The notes below the pieces were generated by a model. That model was not told where the DNA came from. It saw only the letters and a list, made by a program, of their open reading frames with translations, and did no database searches. Below, one piece after another: positions 36,239-46,299 of a stretch of 64,000 bases of DNA. How positions within the stretch are numbered: position 1 is the first letter of the stretch; each line of letters starts with the position of its first letter. The stretch covers positions 1,550,001 through 1,614,000 of the forward strand of contig NZ_JAPJZI010000001.1 of assembly GCF_027944115.1 (NCBI RefSeq), given 5' to 3'. The DNA is from Hoeflea prorocentri (lineage in GTDB: Bacteria; Pseudomonadota; Alphaproteobacteria; Rhizobiales; Rhizobiaceae). The translations under genes and the position numbers were made by a program.

Positions 36239-37522
36239 ATGCTTGATATCAAATGGATACGTGAAAATGCTGCGGCTCTGGACGCCGCTCTCGCAAAACG
36301 TGATGCGGCGGCAGTCTCGGCCGAGATCATCCGAATTGACGAAGAGCGTCGTGAACGCGTTCAAAAACTGCAGGACATGCAGTCACGGCGCAATGCTGCA
36401 TCAAAGGAGATCGGCGCCGCGATGGGGCGCAAGGATCAGGAGACCGCCGACAGGCTGAAGGCGGAGGTTGCGGAACTGAAATCGGCATTGCAGAGCGCTG
36501 AAGAAGAGGTCCGGGCGCTCGATTCACGCCTGGAAGTGGCGCTGTCCACCATTCCCAACATGCCTTTGGACGACGTGCCGGAAGGTGCGGATGAAGACGA
36601 CAATGTGGAAGTTCGCAAGGTCGGCACAAAACCGGGTTGGAACCACAAGGCGATAGAACATTTCGAAATCGGTGAAGCGCTTGGGCAGATGGATTTCGAA
36701 TTGGCGTCGCGGATTGCCGGCAGCCGTTTCGTGGTTCTGCGCGGTCAGCTCGCCAGGCTTGAGCGGGCGCTTGGCCAGTTTATGCTCGACATGCATACCG
36801 GCGAGCACGGCTATACGGAAGTTCAGCCGCCTCTGCTGGTTCGCGATGAAGCGGTCTTCGGCACCGGGCAATTGCCTAAATTTGCCGAAGACCTGTTTCA
36901 CACGACGGATGGCCGCTGGCTCATTCCAACTGCCGAGGTGTCGCTGACCAATCTGGTTCGCGAAGAAATATTCGATCACGATCGCCTGCCGTTGCGCTTT
37001 ACCGCGTTGACGCCCTGTTTCAGATCGGAAGCCGGATCGGCCGGGCGGGATACGCGCGGCATGCTGCGCCAGCACCAGTTCAACAAGGTGGAACTGGTTT
37101 CCATAACCGATCCGGAAAGCTCGCTCGACGAGCTTGAGCGTATGACGTCCTGCGCGGAAGAGGTGCTGAAACGTCTGGGGCTACACTATCGCGTGGTGGT
37201 CCTGTGTACCGGGGATATGGGCTTTGGCGCACGCAAGACCTATGACATCGAGGCCTGGCTGCCCGGGCAGGACACTTACCGCGAAATCTCGTCCTGTTCG
37301 GTGTGCGGGGATTTCCAGGCGCGCCGGATGAACGCGCGCTTCCGCAGATCCGGCGAGAAGGGCGTGCAGTTTGTGCATACGCTGAACGGTTCCGGCGTTG
37401 CCGTCGGACGGGCGCTGATCGCTATTATGGAGAATTATCTCAACGAAGACGGCTCGGTGAGCGTTCCGGATGCGTTGCTGCCCTATATGGGCGGCATAAC
37501 GCGCATCGAACGCGCTGACTGA
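36239..37522 (+). CDS. serS: Seryl-tRNA synthetase (427 aa)
   Basis: The N-terminal long antiparallel coiled coil (about 30-100) and class II motifs are present: motif 2 in [18 protein letters not shown] and motif 3 in [18 protein letters not shown]. Also charges tRNA-Sec where that exists. Length is normal. surE follows 23 bp downstream, the tatABC-serS-surE-pcm order found across rhizobia. Confidence 0.97.
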   Translation: MLDIKWIRENAAALDAALAKRDAAAVSAEIIRIDEERRERVQKLQDMQSRRNAASKEIGAAMGRKDQETADRLKAEVAELKSALQSAEEEVRALDSRLEVALSTIPNMPLDDVPEGADEDDNVEVRKVGTKPGWNHKAIEHFEIGEALGQMDFELASRIAGSRFVVLRGQLARLERALGQFMLDMHTGEHGYTEVQPPLLVRDEAVFGTGQLPKFAEDLFHTTDGRWLIPTAEVSLTNLVREEIFDHDRLPLRFTALTPCFRSEAGSAGRDTRGMLRQHQFNKVELVSITDPESSLDELERMTSCAEEVLKRLGLHYRVVVLCTGDMGFGARKTYDIEAWLPGQDTYREISSCSVCGDFQARRMNARFRRSGEKGVQFVHTLNGSGVAVGRALIAIMENYLNEDGSVSVPDALLPYMGGITRIERAD

Positions 37523-37545
37523 TTGGATGTGAAAGTTACGGCGCC

Positions 37546-38301
37546 ATGCGGATATTGCTGACCAATGATGATGGAGTACATGCCGAGGGACTGGCCGTTC
37601 TCGAACGTGTCGCAAGGCAGTTCTCCGACGACATCTGGGTTGTCGCGCCGGAAACGGATCAAAGCGGTCTGGCGCATTCGCTGACGCTTTCGGAACCCTT
37701 GAGGCTGAGGCAGATTTCTGATCGGCATTTTGCCCTTAGGGGCACGCCGACCGATTGTGTCATTATGGGCGTGCGCGACCTTATGGAAAGCCCGCCGGAC
37801 TTGATCCTTTCGGGCGTGAATGCCGGTGTCAATATTGCCGACGGCATCACCTATTCGGGGACCGTTGCAGGCGCCATTGAAGGAACGCTGCTTGGAATTC
37901 GCTCGATCGCGCTCAGTCAGGCCTACCGCTGGTCGGAGGGGCGGGTGGTGCCCTGGGAAACAAGCGAGGCGGCGGCACCGGAGCTGCTTGCCAAACTGAT
38001 CGGTATCGATTTGCCGGCAGGTACGTTCCTGAATGTGAATTTTCCCTATTGTGCGCCAGACGATATCGACGGCACCGTTGTGACGGCCCAGGGCAAACTC
38101 GTCCATGGCATCGATCTTGACCGGCGTGAGGACGCACGTGGCTTTCCCTATTACTGGCTGCGCTTTTCGCACAACACGACCGAGCATGTGCCGGGAACAG
38201 ATCTTGCCGCGATAATGGAAAACAGGACGTCTGTTACGCCGCTCAAACTCGATCTGACCGATTACGAAGTCCAGCAGCGCATCGTGGAGGCGCTGGATTG
38301 A
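37546..38301 (+). CDS. surE: 5'/3'-nucleotidase SurE (251 aa)
   Basis: SurE is a metal-dependent nucleoside monophosphate phosphatase of stationary-phase survival. [15 protein letters not shown] has the Asp-Asp metal site; [21 protein letters not shown] and [23 protein letters not shown] complete the active site. The stop overlaps the TTG start of pcm by 4 bp, as in E. coli surE-pcm. Confidence 0.95.
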   Translation: MRILLTNDDGVHAEGLAVLERVARQFSDDIWVVAPETDQSGLAHSLTLSEPLRLRQISDRHFALRGTPTDCVIMGVRDLMESPPDLILSGVNAGVNIADGITYSGTVAGAIEGTLLGIRSIALSQAYRWSEGRVVPWETSEAAAPELLAKLIGIDLPAGTFLNVNFPYCAPDDIDGTVVTAQGKLVHGIDLDRREDARGFPYYWLRFSHNTTEHVPGTDLAAIMENRTSVTPLKLDLTDYEVQQRIVEALD

Positions 38302-38951
38302 GAAGCAATCTGAGCGAGAAGGAAGGGTTTGCAGCACTGGTTCTCAGGCTGAGAGCCGATGGCGTGTCCGACAAGCAGATGCTGTTGGCTGTTGAGCAGA
38401 CGCCGCGGAGCCTGTTTGCACCTCCGGCCTTTGTGGATCAGGCTTACGCGCCCCGTACCATCCCGATTGAATGCGGCGAGTCCATGGAAGGCGCCGATCT
38501 TGCGCTGAAGATGCTTCACCTGCTTGAGCTTGAACCCGGGCAACGGGTGCTCGAAGTGGGCACCGGCTCAGGCTTTACCGCGGCGGTGATCTCGAGGATT
38601 GTCGAACGCGTTGTGACGATTGACCGTTACCGAACGCTTTCCAAGCTTGCCGCGCAGCGCTTTTCCCATCTTGGTTTTTCAAACATTGTCGTCGAGACCC
38701 GTGACGGGCAGGAGCGGTCTGCCCAGGAGGGGACCTTTGACAGGATCCTGGTCACGGCGGCTTTTGAAGAAATGCCGCGCACCTTTGCCGAGCGACTGGT
38801 GTCGGGCGGTAAGCTCATAGCCGCGATCGGTTCGCCAGATCAGCCGCAGATGCTGGTCAAGCTGACCAAAATCGGCAGCCGCTTTGAACGGGAAGATTTG
38901 TTCCCTGTCCGGTTTCAGCCATTGTTGCCCGGTTGCGCCGCAGTTCTGTGA
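38298..38951 (+). CDS. pcm: Protein-L-isoaspartate O-methyltransferase (217 aa)
   Basis: Classical Pcm that methylates isoaspartyl residues so they can be repaired. Motif [17 protein letters not shown], the pre-motif region [12 protein letters not shown]-like ([21 protein letters not shown]) and [14 protein letters not shown] are visible. The TTG start overlaps the surE stop. Next gene is the LysM/LytM lipoprotein, so this is the conserved surE-pcm-nlpD order. Confidence 0.93.
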   Translation: MRSNLSEKEGFAALVLRLRADGVSDKQMLLAVEQTPRSLFAPPAFVDQAYAPRTIPIECGESMEGADLALKMLHLLELEPGQRVLEVGTGSGFTAAVISRIVERVVTIDRYRTLSKLAAQRFSHLGFSNIVVETRDGQERSAQEGTFDRILVTAAFEEMPRTFAERLVSGGKLIAAIGSPDQPQMLVKLTKIGSRFEREDLFPVRFQPLLPGCAAVL

Positions 38952-39108
38952 CGGTGCCTTCAAGCGCCGACGTTGCGGTGCTTTGCCGACGTGGAACTGC
39001 CGTCGATGCGGTGTTTACATGCCGTTGAAATTTTTGCTTTTTGCTTAACCCGACAGTAACCTTAACACTGTTAGATACGCCCCATATGTTTTGCGTAAAT
39101 GGGTTCGT

Positions 39109-40833
39109 ATGATGCGTATCAGAATACCCGCCGTTTCTTCACGTGCCGCCAGCAAGCTGATCGGTGCGGTCTGCCTGGCAAGCCTTGCCGCCGGCTGCAG
39201 TTCCGAGGTAACGCGCTTTCAGGACGGTCTTTTCACGGGGACGGTTCCTGAGCCTCTCGGCCGGGGTGCGCCGTCGCGTCCGGCATCCCAGCAACAGCCC
39301 GACACATCCGCTCTCAATCAGCCTTATCCAGGTGACATGAGCGCCAATTCATCGGCCTATGACACGACGCATACCGGGTCGGTTCCACGGTCGGGCCCAG
39401 CCTTGGCGCGGCCTTCCCAGCCGTCATCGCAGCAGGCGCCGGTCTATGTTCAGCAGGCGGCAGTCGAGCGCAAGCCGCTCCGGCAGGCGCCTCCCGTTCA
39501 GCCTCGCGTCCGCGACATTGCGCTTTCACCTGTTCCGGTTGTGACTGAGCGGACCGTGGATGTGCCGGTCAAGAATATCCCGACACCCTATCCGGCTCCC
39601 ACGCAGACTGCCGCTCTTGGCGCGTCAGCAAGCGTTCCGGTTGATCCGATCATTACCGGCGGTACTCCGTCAAGCACTGCGGCCCGCAAGGCGGAAGCCG
39701 CTTCCAGCAATGTTGTCGGCGGTTGGTCCACAACAGGTGGTACACGCGTCAAAATCGCGCCGGGAGAGACGATTTACAATCTGTCCCGCCGTTACGGTGT
39801 GCCGGCGCGCGAGATCATGAAAGCCAACAATATCGCCGACCCGTCGAAGGTTGCGGCTGGCGAGGTCGTTGTTATCCCGACCTACGTTTATTCGCGTACG
39901 GCTCCCATTTCGGCTCCGGACAACAATCCGAAGACACGTGCTGCGCGCGCCACCACGGGCTATCAGGGTGAGGCCCGTCCGGACAAGGTGCCGGTACCGG
40001 TGCCTGCGCCCGTTCGTCAGGCGGCCGTCCTGCCCACGGCGCCGTCGGTGCGCGAGCCTGTCAGGCAAAATGATGCAAGTCAGACGGCCGTAAGCCAGGG
40101 CACTGCAGCTGAGAAAAAACCCAAGCCTGCGGGCTCCAATGCTGCCGCGGCAAAAGGTACATACACCGTCAAGGCAGGTGATTCACTCAGTGCGATTGCA
40201 TCGCGCACCGGTATGTCCGTGTCAGCGTTGAAGACTGCAAACGGCCTGAGCGATTCCAAGATCCGCATCGGACAGGTCCTTCGCGTTCCGCAATCGGCAA
40301 CCGGCGTTGATTCTGTTCAGACCGCAAGTGTTGCCAGCAAGCCGGAAAAAAGGCCGGCATCGGCTGCCAGCGTCTCGACCTATGCCGTGGAAACCAAAAA
40401 AGCCGACAAGGTAAGCACTGTGGCTGCCGTCAAGGCGGATGCTCCGAAGGCCACCGGCATCGACAAATTGCGCTGGCCGGCCCGTGGTCAGGTCGTTGGC
40501 GCCTATGGGGCCGTCGACAATGGCAATAGAAATGACGGGATTGATATCTCGCTGCCGAAGGGAACGCCGGTCAAAGCGGCGGAGAACGGTGTCGTTATCT
40601 ATGCCGGGACCGGCCTGAAGGAGTACGGCAAGACGGTTCTGGTGCGTCATGCCAATGGCCTGGTCAGCGTTTACGGCCATGCCAGTGAATTAATCGTCGA
40701 ACGCGGTGATAGCGTCAGCCGTGGCCAGGTTGTCGCCCTTTCGGGAATGAGCGGACAGGCCAAGGCTCCAAAGCTGCACTTCGAGATACGGAAAGACGCC
40801 AAACCCGTCGATCCGATGACTTATCTCGAGTAG
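39109..40833 (+). CDS. LysM and LytM(M23)-domain lipoprotein, NlpD/DipM-like (574 aa)
   Basis: A lipoprotein signal with lipobox LAAGC (Cys30) is followed by a P/S-rich linker, LysM 1 (about 213-258, VKIAPGETIYNLSRRYGV), LysM 2 (about 351-395, YTVKAGDSLSAIASRTGM) and a C-terminal LytM domain (about 467-564). The metal site is degenerate: NDGIDIS has Asn where active M23 enzymes have the first His ligand, and KLHFEIR has Lys where they have the catalytic His. This matches NlpD/DipM-type activators of cell-wall amidases rather than a peptidase. It follows surE-pcm as nlpD does in enterobacteria. Confidence 0.88.
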   Translation: MMRIRIPAVSSRAASKLIGAVCLASLAAGCSSEVTRFQDGLFTGTVPEPLGRGAPSRPASQQQPDTSALNQPYPGDMSANSSAYDTTHTGSVPRSGPALARPSQPSSQQAPVYVQQAAVERKPLRQAPPVQPRVRDIALSPVPVVTERTVDVPVKNIPTPYPAPTQTAALGASASVPVDPIITGGTPSSTAARKAEAASSNVVGGWSTTGGTRVKIAPGETIYNLSRRYGVPAREIMKANNIADPSKVAAGEVVVIPTYVYSRTAPISAPDNNPKTRAARATTGYQGEARPDKVPVPVPAPVRQAAVLPTAPSVREPVRQNDASQTAVSQGTAAEKKPKPAGSNAAAAKGTYTVKAGDSLSAIASRTGMSVSALKTANGLSDSKIRIGQVLRVPQSATGVDSVQTASVASKPEKRPASAASVSTYAVETKKADKVSTVAAVKADAPKATGIDKLRWPARGQVVGAYGAVDNGNRNDGIDISLPKGTPVKAAENGVVIYAGTGLKEYGKTVLVRHANGLVSVYGHASELIVERGDSVSRGQVVALSGMSGQAKAPKLHFEIRKDAKPVDPMTYLE

Positions 40834-40860
40834 GGACGCTCCAGTCTCAAGCAGGAAAAG

Positions 40861-40899
40861 CCGGGTCCGCACGTTCCCTTGCGGGCCCGGTTTTATTTT
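40861..40899. terminator. Terminator between the LytM lipoprotein and the AAA ATPase gene
   Basis: CCGGGTCCGCA and TGCGGGCCCGG form a GC-rich stem over a short loop (40861-40890), followed by TTTTATTTT. It closes the surE-pcm-lipoprotein operon and lies 8 bp before the end of the convergent gene. Confidence 0.85.
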
Positions 40900-40906
40900 G
40901 TCCGGA

Positions 40907-41794
40907 TCAATCCCGGATTTCGTCGAAGCGCCTTCCCAGGCGTCCGGCGAGGTCCTGTGTGAATTGCCAGGCGACGCGGCCAGAGCGCGCTCCACGTGTT
41001 GTGGCCCATTCAAGCGCTTCGGCGCGCAGGGTCTCGTCGTCTACGTCGAGACCATAGTGTTTTGCATAGCCGTCGACCATTTCCAGATATTCGTCCTGGC
41101 TGCATTTGTGGAAGCCGAGCCAAAGTCCAAACCGGTCGGACAGAGACACCTTTTCTTCCACCGCTTCGGAGGGGTTGATCGCGGTTGAGCGCTCGTTCTC
41201 CATCATGTCGCGCGGCATGAGGTGGCGGCGATTGGATGTGGCATAGAAGACGACATTTTCCGCCCGGCCTTCCAGCCCGCCCTCAAGCGCGGCCTTGAGC
41301 GATTTGTAGGTGGTATCGTCATGGTCGAAGGACAGATCGTCGCAGAAGAGGATAAACCGTTCCGGCAGGCCGCGCACGAGAGCCATGAGCTGTGGCAGGC
41401 TGTCTATATCCTCGCGGTGAATTTCCACCAGCTTGAGCGCCGATGATGCATTGGCCGTTTGCGCGACAATGGCGGCATGTGTCGCCTTGACCAGTGAGGA
41501 CTTGCCCATGCCGCGCGCGCCCCAAAGCAGCACATTGTTGGCTGGCAGGCCCTCGGCGAAACGCTGCGTGTTGTCGTGAAGAATATCGCGCACACGGTCG
41601 ACCCCGCGGATGAGGCCGATATCGATGCGGTTGGGGCTGGTCACCGGCTGCAGATGGCTGGTTGCCGGGTCCCAGATAAAGCAGTCAGCCGCCGTCAGAT
41701 CCGTTTTGACGGGGTGCGGGCCTGACAGCGCCTCCACCGCCGTTGTAAGCCTTTGGATTTCTTCAAGCAGTTTTTGAAGCGTCGCCTTGCTCAC
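40907..41794 (-). CDS. AAA ATPase, DUF815 family (295 aa)
   Basis: A single P-loop ATPase domain: LLWGARGMGKSSLVKATHA (Walker A), ILFCDDLSFD (Walker B) and FYATSNRRHLMPRDMMEN (sensor 1 and arginine region). The segment L-I-R-G-V-D-R-V-R-D-I-L-H-D-N-T and L-P-A-N-N before the P-loop identify DUF815, whose cellular role is not established. GTG 41794 with AAAGGGA upstream is chosen; the longer open frame has no coding character. Confidence 0.88.
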   Translation of the reverse strand: MSKATLQKLLEEIQRLTTAVEALSGPHPVKTDLTAADCFIWDPATSHLQPVTSPNRIDIGLIRGVDRVRDILHDNTQRFAEGLPANNVLLWGARGMGKSSLVKATHAAIVAQTANASSALKLVEIHREDIDSLPQLMALVRGLPERFILFCDDLSFDHDDTTYKSLKAALEGGLEGRAENVVFYATSNRRHLMPRDMMENERSTAINPSEAVEEKVSLSDRFGLWLGFHKCSQDEYLEMVDGYAKHYGLDVDDETLRAEALEWATTRGARSGRVAWQFTQDLAGRLGRRFDEIRD

Positions 41795-41978
41795 GGCAGT
41801 TCCCTTTTCCGGCCAAATCCGTCTGTGCGGTAGCATGATGATGCGCAGACGAAAAGGGCAGGCCGGTTGCGCGGGCAGTTGCAATAGTGCCCGCGACACT
41901 ATATCTGGCACAGCAAAGGGCCGGTAATAGCGGTCTTCATGTGAGCTGGGTAAACCTTGCCTAAGAGGAGCTAATTAA

Positions 41979-42320
41979 ATGTTTGTAACACCGGCATATG
42001 CGCAAGCTGCTGGCGGAGGCGGCGGCGACCTACTTGTGTCGATCATGCCGTTTATCCTGATTTTTGTTATTATGTATTTCCTGATCATCCGGCCGCAGCG
42101 CCAGCAGATGAAAAAGCGTCAGGAAATGCTTTCAAATGTTCGTCGCGGCGACCAGGTCGTTACAGGCGGCGGCATTACCGGCAAGGTTACCAAGGTGGTC
42201 GACGATACGGAAGTTGAAGTCGAGATCGCCGAGGGGCTGAAAGTGCGGGTCGTGCGCTCCATGCTGGCTGACGTGAAAGTGAAGGGCGAGCCCGTCAAAG
42301 AAACGGCGCAAAGCAAGTAG
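41979..42320 (+). CDS. yajC: Preprotein translocase subunit YajC (113 aa)
   Basis: A glycine-rich N-terminus is followed by one membrane helix (LLVSIMPFILIFVIMYFLIIRPQ, about 18-40) and the conserved RPQRQQMKKRQEML and RRGDQVVTGGGITGKV cytoplasmic part. YajC binds SecDF. AGAGGAG lies 7 nt upstream of the ATG. secDF follows 78 bp downstream. Confidence 0.96.
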   Translation: MFVTPAYAQAAGGGGGDLLVSIMPFILIFVIMYFLIIRPQRQQMKKRQEMLSNVRRGDQVVTGGGITGKVTKVVDDTEVEVEIAEGLKVRVVRSMLADVKVKGEPVKETAQSK

Positions 42321-42398
42321 ACTACTCAAATGGCGGGTTTATTTCCGCCACTTGGCTGAGTTACGCCTGAACCGATTGCCCGACGAACCGAGAATAAT

Positions 42399-44975
42399 AT
42401 GCTGTATTTTTCCCGCTGGAAAACCACTCTGATCTGGCTCGCTATTTTGGCCAGTGTCGTCTTTGCTGCGCCAAACCTTCTGTCACAGCAACAACTGGCG
42501 GCCTTGCCGGACTGGATGCCGAAAAAGCAGCTTACGCTCGGCCTCGACCTGCAGGGTGGCTCGCATATTCTTTTGCGTGTCGAACGCGAGGATATCGAGA
42601 AAGAACGGCTTGAAACCGTCGTTGACGATATGCGTCGGTTGTTGCGTGAAGAGGGGATCGGTTACACGGGCCTGTCCGGCAACGGTCTTGTCGCACAGGT
42701 TCGGATCCGTGATTCTGCAAATATCGAACGGGCCAAGGATGCGCTTTCGGAGCTGACGCAGTTAGTGAATGCCGGTCTGCTCGGCGGAGGCGCGTTGCGC
42801 GAAGCGGAGCTTGACGAGCCGCAACCGGGGCTGTTGCGCATTACGTTGACCGAGGAAGGTATCAACCACCGCATTTCATCGGCCGTATCACAATCGATCG
42901 AGGTGGTGCGGCGACGGGTCGATGAACTCGGCACCACGGAACCGGTTATCCAGCGTCAGGGCACGGACCGTATTCTCGTCCAGGTGCCGGGATTTGACGA
43001 TCCACAACGCCTCAAGGATATTTTGAACCAGACGGCGAAACTGACATTCCATCTGGTCGACCGTTCCATGCCCGCCGAAGAGGCGCTCAGGGGACGTCCC
43101 CCCGTTTCTTCGGAAATCGTCTATTCCAATGATGATCCACCCATTCCGTTTCTGCTTCAGCGGCGACCGCTTCTTTCGGGTGACAATCTGGTCGATGCGC
43201 AGGCCGGGTTCGATCAGCGGACCAATGAACCGATCGTTACGTTCCGCTTCGACACGGCCGGTGCTCAACGCTTCGGCCAGATAACCCAGCAGAATGTTGG
43301 CTATCCCTTTGCGATCGTTCTCGACGAGGCGGTGATCACGGCTCCGGTTATCAACGAACCGATATTGGGTGGCACGGGCCAGATATCCGGCAACTTCACG
43401 GTTGAATCGGCGAACGATCTGGCTGTGCTTTTGCGGGCGGGTGCGTTGCCTGCGACACTGACGGTGATCGAGGAGCGGACTGTCGGGCCTGGCCTTGGCG
43501 CTGACTCGATCGCCGCGGGCGAAATTGCCGGGATCATCGGCGCCATTCTGGTTGTTACTTTTATCTTCGCAGCCTACGGGTTCCTGGGGTTGATCGCCAA
43601 CCTGGCGCTGATCTTCAACGTCACGATGATCATCGCATTGCTGACCCTTATCGGTGCAACACTGACGCTGCCGGGTATTGCGGGCATTGTTTTGACTGTT
43701 GGTATGGCGGTCGACTCGAACGTTCTGATCTATGAGCGTATCCGCGAGGAACGACGGGGAGGGCGATCGCTCATTCAGGCCATTGATGCCGGTTTCCAAC
43801 GGGCGTTCGCAACCATCCTCGACGCCAACATCACCACGCTCATCGCGGCTGTGATCCTGTTCTATCTCGGTTCCGGTCCGGTTCGCGGCTTTGCCGTGAC
43901 GCTGGCCATCGGTATTGTCACGACGGTTTTCACCGCCTTTACGGTGACACGCTGGATGATTGCCGAGTGGGTTCGCCGCAGCAGGCCTAAGGCGCTGCCG
44001 AGGGGATTGCTCGCCGAACTGTTCGGCAATGCGCATTACAAATTCATGTGGCTGCGCAAATTCACCTTCATGTTCAGCGCCGCTGCCGCACTTGCGTCGC
44101 TGGTTCTGTTTGCCACGGTCGGTATGAATTACGGTATCGATTTCAAGGGCGGCTCTGTCATTGAGGTCCAATCGAAATCCGGGCCGGCTGACGTGTCGGA
44201 TATTCGCTCGCGCTTGTCCGATCTCAATCTGGGCGATGTCCAGGTGCAGGAATTCGGTTCGCCGGAAGAGGTGCTGATCCGCGTTCAGGCTCAAGGTGGC
44301 GGTGAGAACGCGGAACAGACGGTTATTACCAAGGTGCGCGGAGATCTGGAGGACGACTATACGATCCGAAGGGTTGAGGTGGTCGGTCCTACCGTGTCGG
44401 GTGAACTGGCACAGGCCGGCACGATTGCCGTGCTGACGTCGCTCTTTGCCATATTGATCTATATCTGGTTCCGGTTTGAGTGGCAGTTTGCACTTGGCGC
44501 GATCATAGCGACGGTCAACGACGTGATCCTGACGATCGGTATGTTTGTGATAACGGGCGTTGAGTTCAACCTGTCGAGTATCGCGGCGGTGCTGACGATT
44601 GTCGGCTATTCGCTCAACGATACGGTGGTGGTCTATGACCGTGTGCGCGAGAATCTGCGACGATACAAGAAGATGCCGTTGCCCGATCTTCTCGATCTTT
44701 CGGTCAACCAGATGCTGTCACGTACCGTTCTGACGTCGGTGACGACCCTTCTGGCCTTGCTTTCGCTGTTTATATTCGGTGGAGAGGTGATCCGGTCGTT
44801 TACCTTCGCGATGATCTTCGGTGTCATCATCGGCACCTATTCGTCCACCTTCATTGCCGCGCCGGTTCTGATCCTGTTCAAGTTGCGGGGTGAGAACTTC
44901 CAGGCGGGCATGGGCAAGGACGAAGAGCAGCAGCAGGGCGAGGAAAGCAAGGGACCTGCGCCCGGGACGGCCTAG
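42399..44975 (+). CDS. secDF: Fused SecD-SecF protein translocase (858 aa)
   Basis: SecD and SecF are joined in one chain, usual in rhizobia. SecD part: GLDLQGGSHILL near residue 48, a large periplasmic P1 domain, and GMAVDSNVLIYERIREE. SecF part starts near residue 545: YGIDFKGGSVIEVQ, and GYSLNDTVVVYDRVREN. Each half has six membrane helices. The protein uses the proton gradient to complete Sec export. The C-terminal tail is acidic and Q-rich. The next gene starts 3 bp after the stop. Confidence 0.97.
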   Translation: MLYFSRWKTTLIWLAILASVVFAAPNLLSQQQLAALPDWMPKKQLTLGLDLQGGSHILLRVEREDIEKERLETVVDDMRRLLREEGIGYTGLSGNGLVAQVRIRDSANIERAKDALSELTQLVNAGLLGGGALREAELDEPQPGLLRITLTEEGINHRISSAVSQSIEVVRRRVDELGTTEPVIQRQGTDRILVQVPGFDDPQRLKDILNQTAKLTFHLVDRSMPAEEALRGRPPVSSEIVYSNDDPPIPFLLQRRPLLSGDNLVDAQAGFDQRTNEPIVTFRFDTAGAQRFGQITQQNVGYPFAIVLDEAVITAPVINEPILGGTGQISGNFTVESANDLAVLLRAGALPATLTVIEERTVGPGLGADSIAAGEIAGIIGAILVVTFIFAAYGFLGLIANLALIFNVTMIIALLTLIGATLTLPGIAGIVLTVGMAVDSNVLIYERIREERRGGRSLIQAIDAGFQRAFATILDANITTLIAAVILFYLGSGPVRGFAVTLAIGIVTTVFTAFTVTRWMIAEWVRRSRPKALPRGLLAELFGNAHYKFMWLRKFTFMFSAAAALASLVLFATVGMNYGIDFKGGSVIEVQSKSGPADVSDIRSRLSDLNLGDVQVQEFGSPEEVLIRVQAQGGGENAEQTVITKVRGDLEDDYTIRRVEVVGPTVSGELAQAGTIAVLTSLFAILIYIWFRFEWQFALGAIIATVNDVILTIGMFVITGVEFNLSSIAAVLTIVGYSLNDTVVVYDRVRENLRRYKKMPLPDLLDLSVNQMLSRTVLTSVTTLLALLSLFIFGGEVIRSFTFAMIFGVIIGTYSSTFIAAPVLILFKLRGENFQAGMGKDEEQQQGEESKGPAPGTA

Positions 44976-44978
44976 GCG

Positions 44979-45365
44979 ATGGGCAGAGGCATAGAGATTC
45001 GCGATGCGCATTTCCCTGGCCGGGCGCCCATCGATGCCTATGGCGATGGCGGTTTCCGATTCGCCGACATGTCCCACCGTGGTTCTCTCCTGTGCCTGCC
45101 CTCCGGTATCCATGGCTGGGATGTAACGGAAGAAAGCACGCTCGATGTGGCGCTCTTCAAGCGGGTTCTCGATGAAGCCCGCGACATTGAAGTGCTTCTT
45201 GTCGGCACTGGCCAGGATATCCGGCGGTTGCCTCCTGAGTTGAAAATCAGGCTTCGCGATGCGCGGATCATATCCGACCCGATGAGCACCGGTGCTGCCG
45301 TACGAACCTATAATGTCATGCTTGCCGAATCGCGGGCCGTTGCTGCCGCGCTCATCGCCGTGTGA
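44979..45365 (+). CDS. Mth938-like domain protein (128 aa)
   Basis: A DUF498/Mth938 (NDUFAF3-like) fold protein: GGFRFADMSHRGSLLCLPSG, VLLVGTGQDIRRLPPEL and MSTGAAVRTYNVMLAESRAVAAALIAV. The mitochondrial relative NDUFAF3 assists complex I assembly, and the next gene encodes a relative of NDUFAF6, another complex I assembly factor. The pairing behind secDF is common in alphaproteobacteria. Coupling of both to complex I in bacteria is inference. Confidence 0.85.
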   Translation: MGRGIEIRDAHFPGRAPIDAYGDGGFRFADMSHRGSLLCLPSGIHGWDVTEESTLDVALFKRVLDEARDIEVLLVGTGQDIRRLPPELKIRLRDARIISDPMSTGAAVRTYNVMLAESRAVAAALIAV

Positions 45366-45380
45366 CGCGGCGAGGGACCC

Positions 45381-46238
45381 GTGTCGGACGAACAGGCCAT
45401 TCTGAACGATCCCTGCCTCTCAGTGCTGAGGGCAGGGGACCGCGACCGTTATCTGTGCGCTCTTCTTGCCCCTGAAAACAAGCGCGGCGCGATCAGCGCC
45501 CTTTATGCCTTCAACCTTGAACTTGCGCGGGTGCGGGAAAACATTTCCGAGCCGATGATGGGAGAGGTGCGCCTTCAATGGTGGCACGATCTTATCAGCG
45601 GAGAGGCCCATGGCAATGCGGCTGCGAACCCGATTGCGGCATCGCTGATGTCGGCTATCGAGAGTCATGAACTGCCCAAAGTGCCATTCCTGAATATGAT
45701 CAAGGCCCGCCAGTTCGATCTTTACGATGACCCCATGCCGGATCGTACGGCCTTTGAGGGGTATGCCGGAGAAACCGCCTCAGCGCTGTTGCAGCTTTGC
45801 GTGAATGTGCTCAATCCGGATGCTGCGCGGCATTCGGCAGATGCAGCCGGTCATGCTGGCGTTGCGCAGTTGGTGGCGGGCACTTTGCTGATGTTGCCCA
45901 TTCACCGTTCGCGCGGGCAGCTCTATGTTCCGGGCGACCTTCTGCGGGCGACTGGGCTTGATCGAGACGCATTTCTTGCCGGCAAAAATACGGACACGAT
46001 CGCGCAGGCGGTTTCGGCATTTGTCTCCTTGGGCCGCGAACATTTGGCTGAGGCTCGCCGACGGTATGCTGGCCTTCCGGCAGAATGCATCACTGCTTTC
46101 CTGCCTGTTGCGACAGCCGAGCAGGTTTTTGACGGTGCCGACCGAGCGGGCGCTAGGTTGTTGACCGCGCCGCTGAAGATCCCGCAATGGCGGCGGCAGT
46201 GGCGCTTCTGGCGCGCGTCGATGAGGACGCGCTTCTAG
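45381..46238 (+). CDS. Squalene/phytoene synthase-family protein, NDUFAF6-like (285 aa)
   Basis: The chain has the trans-isoprenyl synthase fold (KRGAISALYAFNLELARVRE, LQWWHDLISG, FLNMIKARQFDLYDD, GVAQLVAGTLLMLPIH) but lacks both aspartate-rich DxxxD catalytic motifs found in CrtB at 8447-9406. It therefore is unlikely to make phytoene and resembles NDUFAF6, a complex I assembly factor of this superfamily. GTG start 15 bp after the Mth938-like gene, forming yajC-secDF-Mth938-NDUFAF6-like. Confidence 0.82.
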   Translation: MSDEQAILNDPCLSVLRAGDRDRYLCALLAPENKRGAISALYAFNLELARVRENISEPMMGEVRLQWWHDLISGEAHGNAAANPIAASLMSAIESHELPKVPFLNMIKARQFDLYDDPMPDRTAFEGYAGETASALLQLCVNVLNPDAARHSADAAGHAGVAQLVAGTLLMLPIHRSRGQLYVPGDLLRATGLDRDAFLAGKNTDTIAQAVSAFVSLGREHLAEARRRYAGLPAECITAFLPVATAEQVFDGADRAGARLLTAPLKIPQWRRQWRFWRASMRTRF

Positions 46239-46299
46239 CCAGATTGTTATTGCGCGCGCGAGGGCGCATAATCGCAGGCATCCGATTGGAGACAAACCG

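Noticed and set aside
42888-44294. 468-aa minus-strand open frame
   Set aside because: Antisense shadow of secDF; low-complexity R/D/H composition.
45381-46238. A second phytoene synthase for carotenoid synthesis
   Set aside because: The two aspartate-rich motifs are missing and the context is secDF, not crt genes.
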